This document shows positions 1 through 4,977 of a DNA stretch of 7,483 nucleotides, in pieces. The DNA comes from Polaromonas sp. YR568 (GTDB lineage: Bacteria; Pseudomonadota; Gammaproteobacteria; Burkholderiales; Burkholderiaceae), in contig CAMBWM010000114.1 of NCBI GenBank assembly GCA_945871335.1, forward strand, positions 1-7,483, in the 5' to 3' direction. Every line of letters begins with the position of its first letter. The stretch's first letter is position 1. The notes below the pieces were generated by a model, which did no database searches, was not told the origin of the DNA, and was given only the letters and a program-made list of their open reading frames with translations. The translations under genes and the position numbers were made by a program.

Positions 1-323
1 TTGAGCTTGGGCAAGGCCAGCAGAGTGCGGGCCTTGTCAGCCCACTCGGCCGCGACAGCTTCCTGCCCTTTAGCGCGCTTGATGTCGTCTAATTTTTCCT
101 TCACCAGCTTGGCAGCGCCCTTGTCCCGGTTGGCCAGGTCTTTGAATACATCGGACATCTGCTCGGGAGTCGGGCTGTGGGCTAACCATTCGCGGATGCG
201 GCTGACCCGCTCACCCGATGTGGCGGCCGTCAGGGCGCCGCCGGTCAAGGCGTCCAAGGGATGCGCATCGGCCCCACGGGATGGTTTGGTGTTGGCGGGA
301 TCGACTTTGGCTGAATTGGACAT
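1..323 (-). CDS. DUF349-type protein, N-terminal part (partial)
   Basis: Open reading frame on the minus strand that enters from the left edge. It starts at ATG 323-321, and 107 complete codons are visible. An in-frame TAG at 335-333 with no start codon in between fixes this ATG as the most upstream start; no Shine-Dalgarno sequence precedes it. The protein begins MSNSAKVDPANTK, continues with HPLDALTGGAL, TSGERVSRIREWLA and NRDKGAAKLVKEKLDDIKR, then AAEWADKARTLLALPKL. This charged, helical pattern matches my memory of the N-terminus of the long DUF349-domain proteins of Comamonadaceae. The DUF349 repeats themselves would lie outside the window, so the family call rests on N-terminal resemblance only. 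No catalytic motif, signal peptide or membrane segment is visible, and the molecular function of the family is poorly known. The gene is divergent from the transglycosylase gene across a 739-base interval. Confidence 0.7.
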   Translation of the reverse strand, partial: MSNSAKVDPANTKPSRGADAHPLDALTGGALTAATSGERVSRIREWLAHSPTPEQMSDVFKDLANRDKGAAKLVKEKLDDIKRAKGQEAVAAEWADKARTLLALPKL

Positions 324-355
324 GTTGGCTAGCTAGAAAGAAAAAGTGCGCAGAC

Positions 356-407
356 TGAAGCATCTGCAAAAAGGCAGGCCCGAAGGCCACAACCGATGCT
401 TCATCGG
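356..407 (-). promoter_or_regulatory. Attenuator-like leader structure before the DUF349-type gene
   Basis: Read on the minus strand, this leader contains a hairpin with arms CCGATG and CATCGG (407-393), then GGCC-TTCG-GGCC (388-377), a UUCG-capped stem, followed after four bases by five T (372-368). The segment TGAAGCATC (403-395) is also perfectly complementary to GATGCTTCA (364-356), which lies beyond the T run. The first hairpin and the longer 9-bp pairing share bases and exclude each other. Such alternation is typical of attenuators or structured leaders. The element lies about 35-85 bases upstream of the start codon at 323. No ligand or leader peptide is identifiable, and the UUCG stem is only 4 bp, so termination may be weak. 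Confidence 0.35.
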
Positions 408-656
408 CAACGTTTTCTCCATCAGCGGTCGCAGGCGGTGCGCCAAGAAAGCTGTTGGAGATAAAAGCAAAAGCTGTTATTTTCGCTGGTTTTTAACCCT
501 GCCTGGAAAACATCCGCGGTCGGCGCTTAGACGCGGGCCAAAGTTGTGCCCAAGACCCGGGCAAAGTTGCAGACCAAGCAGCCGCGCCCTCGGCTCCAAA
601 CCCCGCCCCACAAGTTGCCAATGCACGCCGGCAAAAGCTTTATAAGCCTTCAAATT

Positions 657-680
657 GAATATCAAATTGATTTGATATTC
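657..680. repeat. Perfect 24-base inverted repeat, operator-like
   Basis: Arms GAATATCAAAT (657-667) and ATTTGATATTC (670-680) are exact complements separated by TG. The element is AT-rich inside a GC-rich genome and has the size and symmetry of an operator for a dimeric regulator. It does not fit the FNR/CRP-type TTGAT-N4-ATCAA arrangement, and I do not recognise the cognate regulator. A weak leftward promoter could overlap it (TTGATA with TATAAA about 15 bases downstream on the minus strand, short spacing), in which case the dyad would sit on the -35 region of a transcript running towards the DUF349-type gene. Confidence 0.45.
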
Positions 681-765
681 TTGACGAGCCATTACAAAGC
701 CTCTTAAAATTTCTTCAGTATTGTTAAACCGTCAGGGACTACCCTAGGCGGGCGCGCATTGATGC

Positions 766-789
766 AATGCACTTATTTGGTGCATTTTT
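766..789 (+). terminator. Weak terminator-like hairpin upstream of the NrdR-box promoter
   Basis: AATGCAC (766-772) and GTGCATT (780-786) form a 7-bp stem with a 7-base loop, running into a TTTTT stretch (785-789) on the plus strand. The stem is short and has only three G-C pairs. A competing hairpin, GCATTG-ATG-CAATGC (756-770), overlaps it. It could shield the promoter downstream from rightward read-through, but no rightward gene lies upstream in the window, so the assignment is tentative. Confidence 0.2.
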
Positions 790-820
790 CTAAGGCCCTT
801 TACTCCCGATTAGGGGAAAA

Positions 821-867
821 ACACTACCGGTAGTGCTTGTAAAAGGCGCAAGCACTATATATAGTGC
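821..867. promoter_or_regulatory. Tandem NrdR boxes (operator pair)
   Basis: Two palindromes lie at 821-836 (ACACTACCGGTAGTGC) and 852-867 (GCACTATATATAGTGC). The second fits the known NrdR-box consensus acaCwAtATaTwGtgt throughout its core. The first keeps the CACTA and TAGTG half-sites with CCGG in the centre. They are 15 bp apart, 31 bp centre to centre, which is the three-turn spacing known for NrdR boxes, where an NrdR oligomer binds two boxes on one DNA face. Box 2 covers the -10 and box 1 abuts the -35 of a rightward promoter, which suits repression. The nrdR gene itself lies at 3395-3844. The gene that would be controlled is the lytic transglycosylase at 1063, not a ribonucleotide reductase, which is unusual. 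The match is read directly from sequence; binding is inferred. Confidence 0.75.
837..865 (+). promoter_or_regulatory. Sigma70-type promoter for the transglycosylase gene
   Basis: The -35 is TTGTAA (837-842) and the -10 is TATAGT (860-865), separated by the optimal 17 bp. Transcription would start near 872 and leave a leader of about 190 bases before the ATG at 1063. The -10 lies inside NrdR box 2, and the -35 begins one base after box 1. No comparably good leftward promoter is visible here: the minus strand offers only TTGCGC with GGTAGT. Confidence 0.6.
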
Positions 868-904
868 CCCCACGTCCTTGGAGTAATGGCTCTTAGGCAT
901 TGAA

Positions 905-933
905 CGGCTTGTGATTTGAACCATCCCAAGCCG
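905..933 (+). other. Stem-loop in the transglycosylase 5' leader
   Basis: CGGCTTG (905-911) pairs with CAAGCCG (927-933). After one T/C mismatch, GAT (913-915) pairs with ATC (923-925), leaving the 7-base loop TTGAACC. TTTT follows after CCCCG (939-942), and the palindrome CGTTTTAAAACG spans 937-948. In an RNA starting near 872 this would fold as a fairly stable hairpin. It could be a weak attenuator or a stability element; the T run is short and set off by five bases, so I do not call it a terminator. Confidence 0.35.
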
Positions 934-1051
934 CCCCGTTTTAAAACGACCGGCCCACACACATTGCCGCCCCGCAATTTCACGAAAGCTCACACTGAAA
1001 AACTCATGCCCACCAGCTGGCCGGCTTCAACGCTGCAAGCTGGAAGCGACG

Positions 1052-1058
1052 AAAGGAG
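1052..1058 (+). promoter_or_regulatory. Ribosome binding site that decides the transglycosylase start
   Basis: AAAGGAG lies four bases before ATG 1063-1065. This strong Shine-Dalgarno sequence selects this ATG over the upstream in-frame candidates, TTG at 916 and ATG at 1006, neither of which has a comparable site. Confidence 0.8.
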
Positions 1059-1062
1059 TTAC

Positions 1063-1923
1063 ATGACAACGACATTGAACTTAAGCCTGCACAAGTGCAT
1101 GGCAGATTTCCGCAGCAGTGCCCGGAATGTTTTTAACGACATTGCAGCCGGTTTCCTACAAATCAGCCATAACGGTTTTGCCATGCTTGGCCTGGCGCTG
1201 GTGTTTGTGATGATCACGCTGACAGCCCGCCCCGACCTGCGCGAAGCCGGTGAAATCCGCCTGATGGCTCTGCTTTTGGCGCGTCAGGAAGCCACTATTG
1301 GCTTCACCGAGCCAGGTGCGGTTGACCGCGCCACGGCCGCCAACCCCAAGGATTTGCCCAGCAAACAAGCGGCCGTAGCTTACTGGTTGAGCAAAAAATA
1401 CGCTGTCGCACCTGAACCGCTGAGCGCTCTGGTGGCCCACGCCTTTGAGATCGGTGAAAAATCAAAGCTCGACCCGACCCTGATCTTGGCCATCATGGCA
1501 ATCGAGTCCGGTTTTAACCCCTTCGCCCAAAGCCCCGTAGGCGCACAAGGCCTGATGCAAGTCATGACCGGTGTGCACCACGACAAATATGCGCATTTCG
1601 GCGGACGCATGGCGGCTTTTGACCCGGTCACCAACCTGCGTGTGGGCGTCAAGGTGCTGCAAGAATGCATTACCCGGGCCGGCTCTATTGAAGGCGGACT
1701 GAAGTTTTACGTGGGCGCAGCCAATTTGGACGATGACGGTGGATACGCCACCAAAGTCCTGGCCGAACACGGACGTTTACAGGCCGTTTTTGCCGGTAAG
1801 CGGCAACCCTTTGACAGCCAGGCCGAGCCCATGCCGATTCCAGCTTCGTTCCCGTCCCCTGCCCGTAATGACAGTCCGCTCAAGCCTGAAGCTGTGGCCA
1901 AAGTCGCGCTGCTTGACAACTAG
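1063..1923 (+). CDS. Membrane-anchored SLT-family lytic transglycosylase
   Basis: A 286-residue protein of the lysozyme-like SLT fold. This family cleaves the MurNAc-GlcNAc bond of peptidoglycan, forming 1,6-anhydro-MurNAc. Residues 1-37 are followed by one hydrophobic segment (about 38-55, GFAMLGLALVFVMITLTA), read as an inner-membrane anchor that places the rest in the periplasm. The SLT core spans about 125-240: ILAIMAIESGFNPFAQSP carries the catalytic Glu148, followed by the conserved GAQGLMQVM, then DPVTNLRVGVKVLQE, and a late GLKFYVGAAN where many relatives have an AYNAG-type motif. The C-terminal 50 residues are proline-rich and probably unstructured. The start is set by the Shine-Dalgarno at 1052-1058. 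The gene stands alone, 213 bases before glyA, and its promoter is overlapped by a putative NrdR-box pair. The SLT assignment is firm; the specific MltE/Slt-like subfamily and physiological role are not determined. Confidence 0.9.
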   Translation: MTTTLNLSLHKCMADFRSSARNVFNDIAAGFLQISHNGFAMLGLALVFVMITLTARPDLREAGEIRLMALLLARQEATIGFTEPGAVDRATAANPKDLPSKQAAVAYWLSKKYAVAPEPLSALVAHAFEIGEKSKLDPTLILAIMAIESGFNPFAQSPVGAQGLMQVMTGVHHDKYAHFGGRMAAFDPVTNLRVGVKVLQECITRAGSIEGGLKFYVGAANLDDDGGYATKVLAEHGRLQAVFAGKRQPFDSQAEPMPIPASFPSPARNDSPLKPEAVAKVALLDN

Positions 1924-2017
1924 ACTGATACGGCCTGTCAGCTACACTTCACAAGTGCGCAACTGGCGATAGGCATGGGCGGTTGAAAAACAGCGCTTGC
2001 TGATGTGGGACACCACT

Positions 2018-2053
2018 TTGAAGCGCACCGCTTTCGGGCTATATAGCCCAAAG
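2018..2053 (+). promoter_or_regulatory. Probable glyA promoter with a palindrome over the -10
   Basis: TTGAAG (2018-2023) and TATATA (2040-2045) are separated by 16 bp, giving a start near 2052 and an 85-base leader. The -10 forms the centre of the perfect palindrome GGGCTATATAGCCC (2036-2049), a plausible operator. Just upstream, nested hairpins are visible: GCGCTT (1993-1998) with AAGCGC (2021-2026), enclosing GTGG-GACA-CCAC (2005-2016). They have no T run, so they are not a typical terminator for the preceding gene. No glycine-riboswitch features were recognised in 1924-2136. Confidence 0.45.
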
Positions 2054-2136
2054 CGATCAGCCGTTCGCCTGGGCAGCCCTTGCTTCTCTTCCTTCATGGA
2101 CCTTGAGGACAAGGAACACCGTCTTTAAGGACTGCC

Positions 2137-3381
2137 ATGTACGACCGCCACCATCTGATTGAGCAAACCGACCCCGAACTCTGGGCTGCCATAAAGGCTG
2201 AAAACGCCCGCCAAGAGCACCACATTGAGCTGATTGCCAGCGAAAACTATGCCTCGCCCGCCGTCATGGCCGCGCAGGGCTCGCAGCTCACCAACAAATA
2301 CGCCGAAGGCTACCCGGGCCGCCGCTACTACGGTGGCTGCGAGCATGTGGACGTGGCCGAGCAACTGGCGATTGACCGCGTCAAGCTGATTTTTGGCGCC
2401 GACGCCGCCAACGTGCAGCCGCATTGCGGCGCCTCGGCCAACATGGCCGTGTTTCTGGCCTTTCTCAAGCCCGGCGACACCATCATGGGCATGAGTCTGG
2501 CCGAAGGTGGGCATCTGACGCACGGCATGGCACTGAACATGAGTGGCAAATGGTTCAAGGTGGTCAGCTATGGCCTGAACGCCAAAGAAGAGATTGACTA
2601 CGACGACATGGAACGCAAGGCGCACGAATCGAAACCCAAACTGATCATCGCCGGCGCTTCTGCTTATTCGCTGGGCATCGACTTTGCACGTTTTGCCAAA
2701 GTGGCCAAGGACGTGGGTGCCATTTTTCTGGTGGACATGGCGCATTACGCCGGCCTGATCGCCGCAGGCGTTTACCCCAACCCGGTGCCGCACGCCGACG
2801 TGGTGACATCGACCACCCACAAGAGCCTGCGCGGCCCGCGCGGCGGCATCATTTTGATGAAATCCGTGCACGAAAAAGCCATCAACAGCGCCATCTTCCC
2901 CGGTCTGCAGGGCGGCCCCTTAATGCATGTGATTGCCGCCAAGGCGGTCGCTTTCAAGGAAGCGCTGGAGCCCGGCTTCAAGATTTACCAGCAGCAAGTC
3001 ATCAAGAACGCGCAAATCGTCGCCGAGACTTTGATATCACGCGGCCTGCGCATTGTCAGCGGTCGCACCGAAAGCCACGTCATGTTGGTCGACCTGCGCG
3101 CCAAGGGCATCACCGGCAAGGAAGCCGAAGCCGTGCTGGGCAGCGCCCACATGACGATCAACAAGAACGCTATTCCCAACGACCCTGAAAAACCGATGGT
3201 TACCAGCGGCGTGCGCATTGGCAGCCCGGCCATGACCACGCGCGGCTTCAAGGACGAGGTAGCGCGCATGACGGCGCACCTGATCGCCGACGTACTGGAC
3301 AACCCACGCGATGCGGCCAACATCGACGCGGTTCGCGCCAAGGTGCATGCCCTGACCAGCCGCTTCCCCGTCTACAAATAA
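2137..3381 (+). CDS. glyA: Serine hydroxymethyltransferase
   Basis: A 414-residue, full-length cytosolic PLP enzyme that interconverts serine plus tetrahydrofolate with glycine plus 5,10-methylene-tetrahydrofolate. It is the main source of one-carbon units for thymidylate, purines and methionine. The family signature [17 protein letters not shown] contains the PLP Schiff-base lysine at Lys229, the same number as in E. coli Gly[14 protein letters not shown] supplies Asp200 and His203 around the pyridine ring. The N-terminal [14 protein letters not shown] and [14 protein letters not shown] segments and [11 protein letters not shown] are all intact. The start ATG has AAGGA (2127-2131) five bases upstream. 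nrdR begins 13 bases after the stop, suggesting cotranscription. Nothing is truncated or abnormal. E. coli GlyA is 417 residues, so the length fits. Confidence 0.98.
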   Translation: MYDRHHLIEQTDPELWAAIKAENARQEHHIELIASENYASPAVMAAQGSQLTNKYAEGYPGRRYYGGCEHVDVAEQLAIDRVKLIFGADAANVQPHCGASANMAVFLAFLKPGDTIMGMSLAEGGHLTHGMALNMSGKWFKVVSYGLNAKEEIDYDDMERKAHESKPKLIIAGASAYSLGIDFARFAKVAKDVGAIFLVDMAHYAGLIAAGVYPNPVPHADVVTSTTHKSLRGPRGGIILMKSVHEKAINSAIFPGLQGGPLMHVIAAKAVAFKEALEPGFKIYQQQVIKNAQIVAETLISRGLRIVSGRTESHVMLVDLRAKGITGKEAEAVLGSAHMTINKNAIPNDPEKPMVTSGVRIGSPAMTTRGFKDEVARMTAHLIADVLDNPRDAANIDAVRAKVHALTSRFPVYK

Positions 3382-3394
3382 TGGCACTTCGTCG

Positions 3395-3844
3395 ATGAAG
3401 TGTCCTTTTTGCGGCAACCTCGAAACCCAGGTCGTGGAGACGCGGATTTCTGAGGATGCAGACTTCATCCGGCGCCGCCGACAGTGCGGCGCCTGTGAAA
3501 AGCGCTTCACCACCTATGAACGGCCTGACGTCAACTTCCCGGCCATCGTCAAAAAAGACGGCCGGCGCATCGAGTACAAGCGCAGCAAGATCCACGAATC
3601 CATGAACCTGGCGCTGCGCAAACGCCCGGTGAGCACCGAACAGGTCGACTCGGCCATTGAGCGCATAGAAGAAAAACTACTCAACCTGGGTTTGCGCGAA
3701 GTGCCTTCAACACGCCTGGGTGAGTTGGTCATGCGCGAGCTCAAGAAGCTCGACAAAGTAGCTTACGTGCGCTTTGCCAGTGTTTACCGCAGTTTTGAAG
3801 ACATAGACGACTTCAAAAACCTGGTTGACGAGGTCAGGCGCTAA
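3395..3844 (+). CDS. nrdR: Transcriptional repressor NrdR
   Basis: A 149-residue protein with the standard NrdR architecture. The N-terminal zinc ribbon has Cys3, Cys6, Cys31 and Cys34 (MKCPFC at the start and QCGACEKRF) and a basic RRRRQ stretch that contacts DNA. An ATP-cone domain follows, about residues 49-139, starting near [15 protein letters not shown] and ending in [17 protein letters not shown]. In characterised homologues the cone binds ATP and dATP, and the dATP-loaded oligomer represses ribonucleotide reductase operons by binding tandem NrdR boxes. A matching box pair is present at 821-867. The gene follows glyA by 13 bases and lacks a clear Shine-Dalgarno, so its translation is probably coupled to upstream translation. 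No NrdR box is seen directly before glyA, so autoregulation through this promoter is not evident. The gene is convergent with the pilin operon. Confidence 0.97.
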   Translation: MKCPFCGNLETQVVETRISEDADFIRRRRQCGACEKRFTTYERPDVNFPAIVKKDGRRIEYKRSKIHESMNLALRKRPVSTEQVDSAIERIEEKLLNLGLREVPSTRLGELVMRELKKLDKVAYVRFASVYRSFEDIDDFKNLVDEVRR

Positions 3845-3877
3845 GGCCCTTTAGTCACTCGGCACTGAGCTGGCCGC

Positions 3878-4339
3878 CTAGCGCCAACATTCAGACACGC
3901 TGTTTGTGCTGTTCAACACGCCCCGCAAGCCGGTTTGGTTAATCGTCAGACTGCCGCAAACGTCATCGGCCATGCTGCCTTCAGGCACCGCCTGCAGTAG
4001 GTAGCTGTTCGCGGTGGCTTCGCGTACGCTCAGCTGGTAACGCACGGTGCCTTGCGAAGGGATCCCTTGCAGGCGCTGCGGCAGCATGGGAACAGCATTT
4101 GCCGGACTCAGGTACTGGCCGTTGGCACTGTAGTAACGCTCCATGAAGTGCTGCGCCTCCAGCAAGGCGGCCATGACTTCAGTGCGGTTGCCCCTTTGCA
4201 CATAGCGCGTGTACCCGGGTAGCGCCAACGCTGAGAGCACCCCCATGATGACCAGCACCACCAGCAATTCGATCAAAGAAAAACCGGCCTGCCGGTACTG
4301 ACGGTCTGAGCGCGCGCTTTGGAGCACTTGAGTTTTCAT
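3878..4339 (-). CDS. pilE: Type IV pilin, PilE-like minor pilin
   Basis: A 153-residue prepilin and the last gene of the minus-strand pilin operon. The leader has 19 residues and ends in QAG; prepilin peptidase would cut before FSLIELLVVLVIMGV, giving N-terminal Phe and the invariant Glu at mature position 5. The hydrophobic helix continues to about residue 45 (LSALALPGYTRYV), followed by EVMAALLEAQHFMERYYSANGQY, typical of PilE-like pilins. Two cysteines near the C-terminus (DVCGSL and SECWR) would close the D-region disulfide loop. Its ATG overlaps the pilX stop as ATGA, which fixes the start and implies coupled translation. In comparable clusters the gene in this position is a minor pilin, not the major fibre subunit. 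The leader is longer than the usual 6-8 residues; an in-frame GTG at codon 5 is the only alternative. Confidence 0.88.
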   Translation of the reverse strand: MKTQVLQSARSDRQYRQAGFSLIELLVVLVIMGVLSALALPGYTRYVQRGNRTEVMAALLEAQHFMERYYSANGQYLSPANAVPMLPQRLQGIPSQGTVRYQLSVREATANSYLLQAVPEGSMADDVCGSLTINQTGLRGVLNSTNSVSECWR

Positions 4340-4977
4340 GATGCAGGCGGGTTGATGATGCGCATCCAGACGCGGTCTGCCAGCGTGCCGGCAGCCCCAA
4401 GAGCAGCGCGTTGAATAGACAGACGGCATTGCAGCCACACCACCGCACCGCTTCGGATACCTGGCCGTATTTCGCGGTAGTCCGGGCTGAAGCCACGCGC
4501 CGTGATGACGTAGGCGTCTGCGCTGCCCACGGACACACCGTTTTGCAGCAAGGGCAACGCCTGCCGTTCCACCACACACTGGGGCAGCATCTGCGGAACA
4601 AAAGCGCTGTCCAAAGATTCGACGAAGGCCTGCGCCACACTGGTCAGCGATGCGTAGGCACCTCCTGAACCCGACCAGGTTTGCGGGTTGGCCCAGCCGG
4701 GCGCGGCCGTTTTGCTAAAGGCCATCAGCACAGACTCTTGCAGGCTACTGACTCGTTCATCGTCCGCCAGCAAGAGTTGGCTCTGGCAATAGCGCAAAGC
4801 GGCCTCGGCATACTGCTCGGCCAGCCAGTGCATTCGAAAGTTATGGCTGACCCGCTCATTGGAGCTGGCGTTGCGCAAACTGGCCGCAGACGTCAAGCCG
4901 ATAACCACCAGCAAGACCAGCACGATGATCAGTGAGGCGCCTCGCATGTGCGCTAAATCCATGTCACGACGGCGCAT
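4336..4977 (-). CDS. pilX: Type IV pilus minor pilin PilX
   Basis: A 213-residue protein of the PilX type (PilX N-terminal domain). After the positively charged leader MRRRDMDLAHMRG come GASLIIVLVLLVVIGLTSAAS (about 13-33) and NERVSHNFRMHWLAEQYAEAALRYC, resembling the PilX/GspK N-terminal helix. Cleavage after Gly13 would leave Ala as the first mature residue, with Ile rather than Glu at position 5; lack of Glu5 is a known trait of GspK-like tip pilins and of many PilX proteins. In Pseudomonas-type systems PilX joins PilV, PilW and FimU/FimT in a tip complex that primes pilus assembly. The start overlaps the pilW stop by one base (TGATG) and the stop overlaps pilE by four bases. ATGs at codons 6 and 11 are possible but less well placed. 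Confidence 0.8.
   Translation of the reverse strand: MRRRDMDLAHMRGASLIIVLVLLVVIGLTSAASLRNASSNERVSHNFRMHWLAEQYAEAALRYCQSQLLLADDERVSSLQESVLMAFSKTAAPGWANPQTWSGSGGAYASLTSVAQAFVESLDSAFVPQMLPQCVVERQALPLLQNGVSVGSADAYVITARGFSPDYREIRPGIRSGAVVWLQCRLSIQRAALGAAGTLADRVWMRIINPPAS

Larger units (their letters stand above)
324..1062. other. 739-base intergenic region, regulatory rather than coding
   Basis: This stretch separates two divergent genes, and I see no convincing protein gene in it. From left to right it holds a leader structure next to the DUF349-type gene (356-407), a GC-rich stretch (about 430-640) in which I see nothing definite, a perfect 24-base dyad (657-680), an AT-rich patch (about 694-730), overlapping small hairpins (756-789), the NrdR-box pair and promoter (821-867), and the 5' leader of the transglycosylase gene with a stable hairpin (905-933) and a perfect palindrome CGTTTTAAAACG (937-948). 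One minus-strand reading frame of 71 codons (692-477) has an acceptable ribosome binding site but unremarkable GC-rich content; it is listed as a finding, not as a gene. An unrecognised small RNA cannot be excluded. Confidence 0.7.

Noticed and set aside
1..336. Plus-strand open frame of 111 codons at the left edge
   Set aside because: It is antisense to the DUF349-type gene. The minus frame has a family-like charged helical sequence and a start fixed by an upstream stop, while the plus frame is low-complexity Ser/Ala/Arg.
652..681. FNR/CRP-type site in the 657-680 dyad
   Set aside because: The half-sites read ATCAA...TTGAT, the reverse orientation of TTGAT-N4-ATCAA, and the TTGA-TCAA pair present has a 3-base gap instead of 6.
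886..903. Five-codon frame MALRH in the transglycosylase leader, resembling MALRR before nrdR
   Set aside because: The similarity is five codons only. The GGAG before it is two bases from the ATG, too close to work well, and the neighbouring sequence differs, so chance is the better explanation.
916..1062. Longer transglycosylase start at TTG 916 or ATG 1006
   Set aside because: Neither has a ribosome binding site. The added residues are Pro/Thr/His-rich and precede a good AAAGGAG-ATG at 1063.
2036..2049. GGGCTATATAGCCC as a third NrdR box before glyA
   Set aside because: The C-to-G core is 8 bases instead of the 10 of CwAtATaTwG, the flanks are GG/CC instead of ACA/TGT, and there is no second box three turns away.
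1924..2136. Riboswitch before glyA
   Set aside because: No conserved glycine, THF or SAM aptamer motifs were recognised; the visible symmetry is better read as promoter-associated dyads.
2125..2871. 248-codon minus-strand frame antisense to glyA
   Set aside because: It is a shadow of the intact GlyA frame, His/Val/Gly-rich with no recognisable domain.
3845..3877. Bidirectional terminator between nrdR and pilE
   Set aside because: Only a 4-bp GGCC pairing over a long loop and no T run on either strand; no terminator can be supported.
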